Shown: positions 14,330 to 20,980 of the stretch, piece by piece
How positions within the stretch are numbered: the first letter of the stretch is position 1
Layout of the letters: each line of letters starts with the position of its first letter
Virus record (IMG/VR): IMGVR_UViG_3300050130_000120
Location: 1 to 27,900 of that record
Reading direction: 5' to 3' (one strand)
Source of the DNA: a virus
Length of the DNA: 27,900 bases
Notes under the pieces: generated by a model
Database searches by the model: none
What the model was told of the DNA's origin: nothing
What the model saw: only the letters and a program-made list of their open reading frames with translations
Program-made: the position numbers and the translations under genes

Positions 14330-15604
14330 ATGAATCTGCGCAAATTGCAGCAGGCGAAGGCAGCGGCGCTCGATAAGGCTGCCGCTCTTCAGAAGGCCGC
14401 GGAAAATCGGGATATGACGGCGGAAGAGAACACGGCTTTCGACGCGGCGGCGGCCGAGGCGGAAGGCCATCAGGCGAACATCGACCGCCTGCAGAAGTTG
14501 GCCACGCTTGAGCGCAACGCGCCCTCCGGCGTCGAAGTGGGCGACAGTCTCGCGGAGAAAAAGCCCTGGCGGAACAAGGGCGAATTCTTCGGAGCGGTCA
14601 TCGGTTCGTATCAGAGCGGACACGCAAACATGGATCCGCGCCTGCGCGCCGCGCTGGGAGCGAACGAAAACGTGCCGGCGGAGGGCGGTTTCCCGATCGC
14701 GCCCGAATTCGTCACGGATCTGCTGCAGCGCAGCTACGATGTCGGCGAAGTCGCCAAGCGCTGCCGGAAGATGACCATGAACTCGCTGCGGATGATTCTC
14801 AACGCAGTCGACGAAACCAGCCGCGCCGACGGCAGCCGGTGGGGCGGCATTCTGGCCTACTGGGAGGCGGAAGGCGCACCCTACACGGGCACCAAGCCGA
14901 AGTTCCGGCAGGTACAGCTCGTCGCCAACAAGCTCATCGGTCTCGCGTATCTGACCGAGGAACTGATGGAGGATACCACCGCGGTGTCGTCCTATATCGA
15001 AGAGGTTTTCCCGAACGAATTCGGCTTCAAGATCGACGACGCCGTCATTAATGGCAGCGGCGCGGGGCTGCCTCTGGGCGTGCTGAACGCCAAGAGCGCC
15101 GCCACCGTCGTGCAGGCCAAGGATTCCGGCCAGGCAACAGGCACGATCTCGACCACAAACCTCCTCAACATGTGGGCCCGGCTGTGGGCTCCCTCCAGAA
15201 AGAACGCTTGCTGGTTTATCAACCAGTCGGCCGAGCCGCAGTTGTACCCCCTCACCCTCGGTTCGCCGAGCCTCGGTCAGATCCTCATGTACACGCCGCC
15301 GGGGCAGAACGGCAACAACAGTCCTTACGGGCTGCTGTTCGGCCGTCCGGTGATTCCCATCGAGCAAACGGCGAATCTCTCCACCCAGGGCGACATCGTC
15401 CTGATGGATCCGACGCAGTACCTGCTCGCGCAACGCAACGAGGTTCGGGCCGACAGTTCCATCCATGTCGCCTTCCTCACCGGCGAGCTGGCGCTTCGCT
15501 TCATGGTGCGCCTCGATGGGCAGTGCTGGTGGAACAAGCCGCTGACGCCAAAAGCGACCAGCGCGCCTACGCTCTCGCCGGTTGTCACCCTGGCGACCCG
15601 GTAA
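14330..15604 (+). CDS. Major capsid protein, HK97 fold
   Basis: A 424-residue capsid protein. Residues 1-65 are a helical, Ala/Lys/Glu-rich delta (scaffold) domain ('DMTAEENTAFDAAAAEAEGH'), expected to be removed by the upstream S49 protease. The mature part begins in the region of 'NVPAEGGFPIAPEFVTDLLQ' and shows HK97-family landmarks: 'GGILAYWEAEGAPYTGTKPK', 'LIGLAYLTEELMEDTTAVSS', 'AVINGSGAGLPLGVLNA', and the C-terminal 'VLMDPTQYLLAQRNEVRADS'. No separate scaffold gene is present, consistent with a fused delta domain. The gene is preceded by a 139-base leader and followed by a strong hairpin. Confidence 0.92.
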   Translation: MNLRKLQQAKAAALDKAAALQKAAENRDMTAEENTAFDAAAAEAEGHQANIDRLQKLATLERNAPSGVEVGDSLAEKKPWRNKGEFFGAVIGSYQSGHANMDPRLRAALGANENVPAEGGFPIAPEFVTDLLQRSYDVGEVAKRCRKMTMNSLRMILNAVDETSRADGSRWGGILAYWEAEGAPYTGTKPKFRQVQLVANKLIGLAYLTEELMEDTTAVSSYIEEVFPNEFGFKIDDAVINGSGAGLPLGVLNAKSAATVVQAKDSGQATGTISTTNLLNMWARLWAPSRKNACWFINQSAEPQLYPLTLGSPSLGQILMYTPPGQNGNNSPYGLLFGRPVIPIEQTANLSTQGDIVLMDPTQYLLAQRNEVRADSSIHVAFLTGELALRFMVRLDGQCWWNKPLTPKATSAPTLSPVVTLATR

Positions 15605-15611
15605 TCGCTCG

Positions 15612-15641
15612 GGCGCGGCGGGCCTTACCGGTCGCCGCGCC
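15612..15641 (+). terminator. Hairpin after the capsid gene, possible partial terminator
   Basis: A perfect 9-bp stem GGCGCGGCG/CGCCGCGCC with a 12-base loop starts eight bases after the capsid stop. The sequence after it (GGACCTCTCACTCTTC) is only pyrimidine-rich, so termination would be weak; mRNA 3'-end protection is an alternative role. Confidence 0.45.
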
Positions 15642-15694
15642 GGACCTCTCACTCTTCACCGCGCTCGGCTTTATGCCGGGAAAGGATTCGTGTC

Positions 15695-16174
15695 ATGGAA
15701 CGAGGCTTTTGGGCAGCACAGGATGGGCACGTGGTCAGCGTCCTGTCGCCGCAGAATATGTCGGGCGGCGTCACCGGACAGATCTTCAACATGGAGGGTT
15801 ACGAGCACGCCAGCATCCTCATCCAGCTGGGCGCTCAGGCGGCGGCGGCCACCAAGATTCTCCTCAACGCGTGCACCGATGCCGCCGGTGACGGAGCCGC
15901 CGCGCAGCCGTTCAACCTCTTCACGCAGGAGACAGCCGGTCTGTCGAACGATGTTCTGTCGACGCGCCAGGCGGTCGCGGCCACGGGCTACACGCCTTCC
16001 GCCAACGCGAACATCTTCTACGTGATCGAGCTCGATGCTGCCAGCCTGCCGCAGGGTTCGCCCTATGTGCAACTGCAGATTACCAATGGCGCGAATGCGG
16101 ATTACGTCTCGGCGGTGGCCGTCCTCTCCGCGGGGCGCTATACCGGCGATCAGTCGCCTTCCGCCACTTCGTAA
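15695..16174 (+). CDS. Putative head decoration or minor head protein
   Basis: A 159-residue protein directly after the capsid gene, ATG preceded by GGGAAAGG. It is predicted to be all-beta, with repeated short strands ('YEHASILIQLGAQAAAATK', 'IFYVIELDAASLP', 'PYVQLQITNGANADYVSAVA') and no signal peptide or membrane part. The ending 'VLSAGRYTGDQSPSATS' recalls a family of small proteins that follow capsid genes in siphophages. Position and fold type suggest capsid decoration. I cannot assign a named family. Confidence 0.5.
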   Translation: MERGFWAAQDGHVVSVLSPQNMSGGVTGQIFNMEGYEHASILIQLGAQAAAATKILLNACTDAAGDGAAAQPFNLFTQETAGLSNDVLSTRQAVAATGYTPSANANIFYVIELDAASLPQGSPYVQLQITNGANADYVSAVAVLSAGRYTGDQSPSATS

Positions 16175-16181
16175 ACAGGGG

Positions 16182-16214
16182 TCCCGCCGGGCAGCAGTTC
16201 GCTCTCCGGCGGGA
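16182..16214 (+). other. Intergenic hairpin
   Basis: TCCCGCCGG (16182-16190) and CCGGCGGGA (16206-16214) form a perfect 9-bp stem with a 15-base loop, without a T run. It fills the 81-base gap before the next gene together with that gene's ribosome site (GGAGG). Confidence 0.45.
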
Positions 16215-16255
16215 GCCTCGCGCCGCCTCGAAATGCTGGATGGAGGTACCGAACA

Positions 16256-16561
16256 ATGGGAATGCGCGTTCTTCGAATTTCGAACGAGATCCTCGTTCAG
16301 ATGTTTGCTCCGGGTCTACACCCCGGCGGCTACGAGGTCATCCGGGATGGCCTGCCGGCCGACACGTGTATTCTGCACGTCTTTCACGACGGACCGCAGG
16401 GAGAGGTCGGCCTGAAGATCGCAAGCGCGGAGTTCGACGGACCAGGGGCGGGCGAGGCAGCTCCCCAGATTAGGCCGATTTTGCGAACGCTGCCACCGCG
16501 GGAAGAAGAGTCGCCGCGAGTTACGCGGGTGAAGCCCACTGACGAGGTCCGCGGGAAGTAG
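16256..16561 (+). CDS. Hypothetical protein in the head gene block
   Basis: A 101-residue protein with a strong ribosome site (GGAGG about 9 bases before ATG 16256). The N-terminal 60 residues look folded ('RVLRISNEILVQMFAPGLHP', 'LPADTCILHVFHDG'); the C-terminal 40 are Pro/Arg/Glu-rich and likely flexible. No family recognised. It abuts the connector gene with no gap, so it belongs to the head-neck operon. Confidence 0.6.
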   Translation: MGMRVLRISNEILVQMFAPGLHPGGYEVIRDGLPADTCILHVFHDGPQGEVGLKIASAEFDGPGAGEAAPQIRPILRTLPPREEESPRVTRVKPTDEVRGK

Positions 16562-17434
16562 ATGGAATCGCTTCGACGCATCATCGCGCCCGCAGCCGAG
16601 CCGGTGGCTCTGGTGGATCTCAAGAATATGCTCGAGATCCCGGCCACCGACACGACGCATGACACCACGCTGATGTCATTCCTGATTGCGGCCCGCGAGG
16701 ACTATGAGGACTGGGCGCGGATGAAGCTCATCACGCAGACCTGGCTGCTGCGCTGCGATTCGTTCCCCTCGGTTTCGCTGCGCTACGACCGCAACGGCTA
16801 TCCGCAGTATCAGCTGCCCTTCCCGCCGTTTCAGTCGGTCCAGTCGTTCCAGTACGTCGACACAAGCGGCACGGTACAGACGCTCACGCGCGACACGACC
16901 TACGGGACGAATCCCGCCGAGCCGTTTTACGGCTACCAGCTGGAGCCGGGCGGGCACACGATCCCGGCGCGGCTCACGCCGCCGTGGGCGCGGCCGTGGC
17001 CGCCACAGCGCATGGTGCCGGCGAACACGATGATCCAGTTTCGCTGCGGGTATGGGGGTCCGGTTATGGTGACGGCGCAGGAGAACAATCCTGTCATCGC
17101 GACGCCCGGCTTCGTCTTCAATCCGGACGACGCGCCCGCGATGGCGGGCGACACGGGGACGCCTATCTCGATTCCAGGCGCCGGATCGGGAAACGCGCCG
17201 CTGGTGACGAACGTGCTCTCGGTGGACGGATCCGGCAATGCCACGCTGGCGACGGCGCCGGCGCGCGCGGTTTCCGATGTGAGTGCCTGGCTCGGCCTGC
17301 AGGTCCCTCAGTCGACGAAGCTTTCTATCCTGTTTCACGCGCAGTTCTTCTTTGAGCAGGGAGCCGTCGTCGACCAGGCCGTGCCGCGCGTTGTCGCCAG
17401 TTTGCGCGGCGCAAAAAGGAACCTGGTGAGCTGA
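16562..17434 (+). CDS. Head-tail connector (adaptor) protein, gp6/gp8-like
   Basis: A 290-residue adaptor. The N-terminus has the connector pattern: 'AEPVALVDLKNMLEIPAT' (helix at the start of the fold), 'LIAAREDYEDWARMKLITQT' (long helix) and 'WLLRCDSFPS', then 'SVQSFQYVDTSGTVQTL', as in phiE125 gp8-like proteins. The C-terminal helix 'KLSILFHAQFFFEQGAVV' is also typical. Between about residues 178 and 240 there is a Gly/Pro/Thr-rich insertion that looks like a beta-structured loop absent from shorter relatives. It docks below the portal ring. Its stop overlaps the next ATG by one base. Confidence 0.8.
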   Translation: MESLRRIIAPAAEPVALVDLKNMLEIPATDTTHDTTLMSFLIAAREDYEDWARMKLITQTWLLRCDSFPSVSLRYDRNGYPQYQLPFPPFQSVQSFQYVDTSGTVQTLTRDTTYGTNPAEPFYGYQLEPGGHTIPARLTPPWARPWPPQRMVPANTMIQFRCGYGGPVMVTAQENNPVIATPGFVFNPDDAPAMAGDTGTPISIPGAGSGNAPLVTNVLSVDGSGNATLATAPARAVSDVSAWLGLQVPQSTKLSILFHAQFFFEQGAVVDQAVPRVVASLRGAKRNLVS

Positions 17435-17817
17435 TGGGCGGCTTCGCGGGGATCTATCGGCCGGGCAACAACCCGCTCGTCGTCCGCGCGGGCGAGCTGC
17501 GGCATCCGATCGCGATCAACTCGCCCAGCTCCACGCCGGGCCCCGATGGCGCCTCCGTCACGCCGTCCAGCTGGACGCCGGTACGGTCCACAAACGCCGC
17601 CATCTACACCGCCGGCGGCAGGGAAACCTCGCAGGCGAACCAGCTCGTGTCGGAATGCTCGCATGTCGTTAAGGTGCGCTGGACGCCGGATGTGCTCAAG
17701 GCCGGCTACCAGGTCGCTTTTGGATCGAGGACGTTCACCGTGCTCTACATCGAGAACGTGCTCGAACGCAACCGCGTGCTGCTGCTGTACTGCAAGGAAG
17801 TCGACGGAGCGCAATAG
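17434..17817 (+). CDS. Head closure (head-tail joining) protein
   Basis: A 127-residue protein of the Phage_H_T_join / SPP1 gp16-like type. Landmarks are 'AGELRHPIAINSPSSTPGPD' (the first strand of the small barrel), 'SSWTPVRSTNAAIYTAGGRE' and the C-terminal strands 'GSRTFTVLYIENVLERNRVL'. Length is normal (105-130). It plugs the connector after packaging and provides the surface for tail attachment. It is flanked directly by the connector and the tail terminator. Confidence 0.78.
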   Translation: MGGFAGIYRPGNNPLVVRAGELRHPIAINSPSSTPGPDGASVTPSSWTPVRSTNAAIYTAGGRETSQANQLVSECSHVVKVRWTPDVLKAGYQVAFGSRTFTVLYIENVLERNRVLLLYCKEVDGAQ

Positions 17818-18234
17818 ATGGACATCGACGTCGGCATCACCGCGCTGCTCGCCGGAGACAGCGGCGTTCAGGCCAATCTGAAGATGGGCGGCGTAGAGTC
17901 CATTTTCGATGGCGTCGTGCCCGAGGACATCGCGCAGTATCCCTGCCTCGCGTACCAGTGGGTGGGCGGCAGCAACGATCCGGGGCTCACCAGCGCAGGC
18001 CCGCGGCGCTCGCGCCTGCAGATCGATTGCTGGGGCCTCACGAAACCGCAGGCGAAGACGCTGGCGAACGCCGTGGCGCATCTGCTGGACGGCTATTCCG
18101 GCGTTCTCAGCGACGGCACGACGGTGATGAGCTGCTGGATCATCAATCCGCCCGGCGTCGATTTCTTCAGCGGCGACTCGCGCTTCCGTCGCCGCATGCT
18201 CGAGTTCTACGTGCTGCACAACTTCACCCCATAA
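17818..18234 (+). CDS. Tail terminator / completion protein, DUF3168-like
   Basis: A 138-residue protein with the DUF3168 pattern: 'DIDVGITALLAGDSGVQANL' as the first helix and loop, 'YPCLAYQWVGGSNDPGLT', 'SRLQIDCWGLTKPQAKTLAN' and a C-terminal strand 'LEFYVLHNFTP'. Members cap the tail tube and join it to the head. It follows head closure directly; the gp10-like gene often found between them is missing here and appears after the tail chaperone. Confidence 0.75.
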   Translation: MDIDVGITALLAGDSGVQANLKMGGVESIFDGVVPEDIAQYPCLAYQWVGGSNDPGLTSAGPRRSRLQIDCWGLTKPQAKTLANAVAHLLDGYSGVLSDGTTVMSCWIINPPGVDFFSGDSRFRRRMLEFYVLHNFTP

Positions 18235-18250
18235 ACAGGAGGACACGCAC

Positions 18251-18694
18251 ATGACTGGATATACCGGATCCCAGGCCCAGGCGGGCCGGGGAACAACCCT
18301 CGGCATCGGCGCGACGCCCACGCTGATCGGCGAGCTCGACAACGTTCCGATGGATCTGCCGGAATGGAACACGGATGACGTGACGAACTTCGAATCCGGT
18401 TCGGACGAAGAGTTCATCACGACCATTCGCAAGTCGATGGAGTACTCCGTCACCGGCAACCGCGTCAGCTCCGATGCCGGCCAGATCGCCGTGGAAACGG
18501 CCTATGCCGCGGGTTCGCTGTCCTCGTTCACCCTGACGCTGCCGAAGACGGCGGCGCAGACAACCAGCGGCGACAAGTATGTCTTCAATGCGCTGGTGCT
18601 CAGCCAGTCGTTCAAGATCGAGACGACGAAGAAGGTCACCTTCAGCATGAAGCTGAAGACGTCGGGCCCGGTGGCGTTCACCGCCGGCAGCTAA
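18251..18694 (+). CDS. Major tail tube protein
   Basis: A 147-residue protein with a strong ribosome site (AGGAGG). It has the profile of siphophage tube proteins: 'AGRGTTLGIGATPTLIGELD', 'DVTNFESGSDEEFITTIRKS', 'YSVTGNR', and the C-terminal strand 'KVTFSMKLKTSGPVAFTAGS'. Its place between tail terminator and tail chaperone is diagnostic. It would polymerise around the tape measure to form the tail tube. A good terminator lies just downstream, consistent with high expression of this gene relative to the next ones. Confidence 0.85.
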   Translation: MTGYTGSQAQAGRGTTLGIGATPTLIGELDNVPMDLPEWNTDDVTNFESGSDEEFITTIRKSMEYSVTGNRVSSDAGQIAVETAYAAGSLSSFTLTLPKTAAQTTSGDKYVFNALVLSQSFKIETTKKVTFSMKLKTSGPVAFTAGS

Positions 18695-18731
18695 GTTTCT
18701 CCCGGTGAGGTAGTGCAGCAGTGCAGCAACG

Positions 18732-18765
18732 CAGGGCCGGGCAACGTTCCGGCCCTGATCTTTTT
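18732..18765 (+). terminator. Intrinsic terminator after the tail tube gene
   Basis: CAGGGCCGG/CCGGCCCTG is a perfect 9-bp stem with an 8-base loop (18732-18757), followed by ATCTTTTTAA. It lies 12 bases before the next start codon and would cut transcription into the tail chaperone gene unless antiterminated. Confidence 0.8.
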
Positions 18766-18777
18766 AAGGGTGTAAAA

Positions 18778-19161
18778 ATGAGAAAAAATCAGCCAGGCGG
18801 TTCTTCGGAATTTTCCGATCCGACGTTGCCGGAGACCTACGTCGACATCGACGGCGAGAAGTTCAGGTTATGTTTCGATTTCGCGGCGCTGGCGCAGGCG
18901 AAGAGAAAGCTGCAGGAGCAGGGCGTGGAGATCAACATTCTCCACTCGCTCAACTTTTACACGCTCGACGTGGACACGCTCGCTGCGATCTTCTACGCGG
19001 CGGCGCACCGCTTCCATCCAAAGATGGAATGGTCGAAGGCGCAAAAGCTCACGAATCTGAGAACTGGAGCGGCGATCATTGAGGGTCTGGCGGCCGCCTA
19101 TGCCGCAGCGATGACCGACCCAAAGAGAAACCCTCGGGAGGGGACGACACAGAAAGCCTGA
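18778..19161 (+). CDS. Tail assembly chaperone, short (G) product
   Basis: A 127-residue protein starting at ATG 18778; the longer open frame upstream runs through the terminator and is not coding. Landmarks are 'TYVDIDGEKFRLCFDFAALA', 'LDVDTLAAIFYAAAHRFHP' and 'AAIIEGLAAAYAAAMTDP', matching the tail chaperones that precede tape measure genes. In lambda this is gpG, a scaffold for the tape measure that is not in the virion. Near its end is the heptamer CCCAAAG in the correct phase for -1 slippage into an open frame with no start codon of its own. Confidence 0.8.
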   Translation: MRKNQPGGSSEFSDPTLPETYVDIDGEKFRLCFDFAALAQAKRKLQEQGVEINILHSLNFYTLDVDTLAAIFYAAAHRFHPKMEWSKAQKLTNLRTGAAIIEGLAAAYAAAMTDPKRNPREGTTQKA

Positions 19162-19553
19162 GCGAGCAGGAGCTCTGGCTGCATCTCTGGTCCGTCGCCC
19201 GATACGACCTGCATCTCAGTGATGCCGACTTTTTCCGGCTCACGCCGCGCAAGCTTGACGCCCTGCTGACCCGAAGAAGGGCCGGTGTTGAGCGCAACGA
19301 GCTTCTTTTCGCTCAGCTGACTGAAAAGGCGGTGAATTACAGCGTCAGAGCGCCCAAGGATCCGGCGCGGATTCAGGATTTCATGCCGTCGCAGTGGGTG
19401 GCCGACGTGAAGAGGAAGGCGGCGGTGCCAGACATAAGCAAGCCGGTTCGCATGACCGCGTGGCGGCGCAGGGAGGTAGCCGACAACTGGCGTCGGTTCA
19501 TGAGCAGCGGCTTTGCCGGCTATACGACGGTGGAGACGCCGGACGCGGGATAG
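18778..19553 (+). CDS. Tail assembly chaperone, long (GT) product via -1 frameshift
   Basis: Reading zero frame to AAG at 19123-19125 and slipping back one base continues from 19125 as 'EKPSGGDDTESLSEQELW' and stays open to 19553. The product is about 258 residues. The extension contains 'LHLSDADFFRLTPRKLDALL' (Trp/Leu/Pro-rich pattern common in T-type domains) and 'MTAWRRREVADNWRRFMSSG'. The -1 frame has no ATG between 19125 and 19332, so ordinary initiation would produce only a fragment. Lambda-type phages make gpG and gpGT this way, with the T part binding the tube protein. The slip itself is inferred from the heptamer and frame arrangement. Confidence 0.78.
19119..19125 (+). other. Slippery heptamer CCCAAAG for -1 frameshift
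   Basis: C-CCA-AAG in the zero frame of the chaperone gene fits X-XXY-YYZ. Re-pairing after a one-base shift would be CCC and AAA. The zero-frame stop lies 36 bases downstream and the -1 frame is open for another 429 bases. Confidence 0.8.
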
Positions 19554-19565
19554 TGGGACTGCCAG

Positions 19566-19574
19566 TGGTATACT
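19566..19574 (+). promoter_or_regulatory. Extended -10 promoter of cargo gene 1
   Basis: TGGTATACT: an extended -10 (TGn) joined to a near-perfect TATACT, 24 bases before the start codon at 19598. No recognisable -35 is present, which extended -10 promoters tolerate. Confidence 0.6.
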
Positions 19575-19597
19575 GCCGACGGCTTTCCGGAGGAAAC

Positions 19598-20026
19598 ATG
19601 TTGAAGCTGCTGGCAGTTATAAGTTTGCTAACTTGCGCGATAGGTCATGCGCAGTCCGCGCCGACTATCTTCATCGACGCCGACAGTACCTTCGCGCCGT
19701 CGATCACGGCGGCCATGATCAGGAAACATGTTCCGGTGTCGATTGTCATCGACCCGGAGCATGCGGAGTACGTGCTGAAGGCTGCACCGGTCATGTCGAA
19801 AGACGAGAGCGGCGCGGGGAAGGTCGCGAGGTGCCTGTTTCTGGACTGCGCGGGCATGAACGGTTTCTCGGCCGTGTCGGTGCAGTTGGTGCGAACGAAA
19901 GATAGCTCGGTGGTGTGGGCGTATCAGGTGCGGAAGGCCATGAGCGGGCCGGCGGGGCTGCAGTCGCTGTCGGAAGCGATCGCCAAACACTGCAAGGACG
20001 ATTACCTGAAAAAGCATTCCGAATAA
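19598..20026 (+). CDS. Moron: exported protein of acidobacterial type
   Basis: A 142-residue protein with ribosome site GGAGGAAAC. Residues 1-18 are a Sec signal peptide (cleavage after GHA before Gln19). The mature part reads 'PTIFIDADSTFAPSITAAMI', 'HVPVSIVIDPEHAEYVLKAA', 'KVARCLFLDCAGMNGFSAVS', then 'SVVWAYQVRK' and 'SLSEAIAKHCKDDYLKK'. This order closely recalls a family of small secreted proteins I know from Terriglobia genomes; function unknown. It has its own promoter and sits between tail chaperone and tape measure, a place where morons are common. It may alter the surface of a lysogen or infected cell. The host assignment is from memory, not a search. Confidence 0.7.
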   Translation: MLKLLAVISLLTCAIGHAQSAPTIFIDADSTFAPSITAAMIRKHVPVSIVIDPEHAEYVLKAAPVMSKDESGAGKVARCLFLDCAGMNGFSAVSVQLVRTKDSSVVWAYQVRKAMSGPAGLQSLSEAIAKHCKDDYLKKHSE

Positions 20027-20040
20027 CCGGTTTGTGGGAC

Positions 20041-20068
20041 TTGACATCCCTGGAGGGGGTGCTATCCT
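20041..20068 (+). promoter_or_regulatory. Strong sigma70-type promoter of cargo gene 2
   Basis: A perfect -35 TTGACA (20041-20046), 16-base spacer and TATCCT (20063-20068). The start codon at 20096 follows with GGGAGAG as ribosome site. This is the best promoter in the window and drives a single gene that ends in a terminator. Confidence 0.75.
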
Positions 20069-20095
20069 GGCGGTTCTGGAAGGGAGAGTCTCCCC

Positions 20096-20356
20096 ATGAA
20101 GCTCGCAGGATGGGTCGCGATCGCGGTTGCGGTGCTGTTACTGGGCGCGGTGTTCGTGCAGTGGAGGAACGACACGGAGGCAGCGGCTGAACGTATTCAG
20201 CGTGGCTTTGCGGAGATATCCGCCGGGGATAGCGCCGCGCTTGATGCCGATTCCGCGCGAGCGGATGCAGAGAGGAACATGTGGACCATCGAGGGCATCG
20301 CCGGGGCCGGCTTCCTCGTGGCGGGGCTGGTCATGCTGCGGAAGCGAACCGCTTGA
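20096..20356 (+). CDS. Moron: small two-segment membrane protein
   Basis: An 86-residue protein with its own promoter and terminator. Hydrophobic segments lie at about residues 4-22 ('AGWVAIAVAVLLLGAVFVQW') and 65-81 ('IEGIAGAGFLVAGLVMLRKR'), separated by an acidic, Ala-rich helix ('DSAALDADSARADAERN') of about 40 residues. The ends are positive, placing both termini probably in the cytoplasm. No family recognised. The self-contained transcription unit marks it as a moron expressed independently of late genes, perhaps in the lysogen. Superinfection exclusion is a common job for such proteins, but nothing here proves it. Confidence 0.7.
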   Translation: MKLAGWVAIAVAVLLLGAVFVQWRNDTEAAAERIQRGFAEISAGDSAALDADSARADAERNMWTIEGIAGAGFLVAGLVMLRKRTA

Positions 20357-20381
20357 GTTAAAAGGAAAGTAACGAGTTTTG

Positions 20382-20409
20382 AAGCCGCCTTTCGGGGCGG
20401 CTTTCTTAT
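20382..20409 (+). terminator. Intrinsic terminator closing the moron unit
   Basis: AAGCCGCC/GGCGGCTT is a perfect 8-bp stem with loop TTTCGG (20382-20403), followed by TCTTATT. It lies between the moron and the gp10-like gene. Confidence 0.85.
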
Positions 20410-20422
20410 TGGAGGCACGGCG

Positions 20423-20980
20423 GTGGGCGGGTTCACAATCCAAATCGAGGGCTTGCGTGAGCTCGATGCGAAGCTCAGCGAGATGAAGGACTCTCAGATC
20501 AAGCGAGTAATTCGTCACGGGCTCGATGCCGGTGGCGAAGCGATGAGGCGGTCCATTGCCGAAGCGGCGCCAGAGAGGCCGGATCTGCCCAGCGGCGACG
20601 CGCTCCCGGCCGGAGCCATGAAGCAGGACATTGAAGTTCGACGCGGGCGATTCGAGGGGCTGCTGGCTGTGTTTGTGGGGCCGGGGAAGTACACGCGACG
20701 CCAGGCGGGATGGGTTGAATACGGTCATCGGCTGGTGCGCGGCGGGACCTCCCAATTGAAGAGGACGATCTTCGGAAACGTGAAATATAAGGGCCCGGGC
20801 TCGGAGGTGGGTGAGGTGAAAGCTCACTCTTTCATCCGTCTGGCCTATGAAGGGTTTCGCGAAGAAGCGGTGCAGGTGGCTGTCGATACGATGCGGCGGG
20901 ATGTCAAGCTGGGCGCGGTGCCAAGTTCCGTCTACGAAGGGCGTGGGGCGGAAGACAACTACACCGGGGAGGACTACTGA
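20423..20980 (+). CDS. HK97 gp10-like neck/tail-component protein, displaced
   Basis: A 185-residue protein starting at GTG 20423 with GGAGG upstream. Family landmarks are 'FTIQIEGLRELDAKLSEMKD' at the N-terminus, 'GLDAGGEAMRRSIAEAAPER', and 'AGWVEYGHRLVRGG' with the later 'AHSFIRLAYEGFREEAVQVA', typical of HK97-gp10-like proteins (residue-level 'E-G/YGT...H.F.RPA' pattern). In most related phages it lies between head closure and tail terminator; here it sits after the morons and directly before the tape measure (one-base overlap). Function is in head-tail joining or tail completion. Confidence 0.75.
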   Translation: MGGFTIQIEGLRELDAKLSEMKDSQIKRVIRHGLDAGGEAMRRSIAEAAPERPDLPSGDALPAGAMKQDIEVRRGRFEGLLAVFVGPGKYTRRQAGWVEYGHRLVRGGTSQLKRTIFGNVKYKGPGSEVGEVKAHSFIRLAYEGFREEAVQVAVDTMRRDVKLGAVPSSVYEGRGAEDNYTGEDY

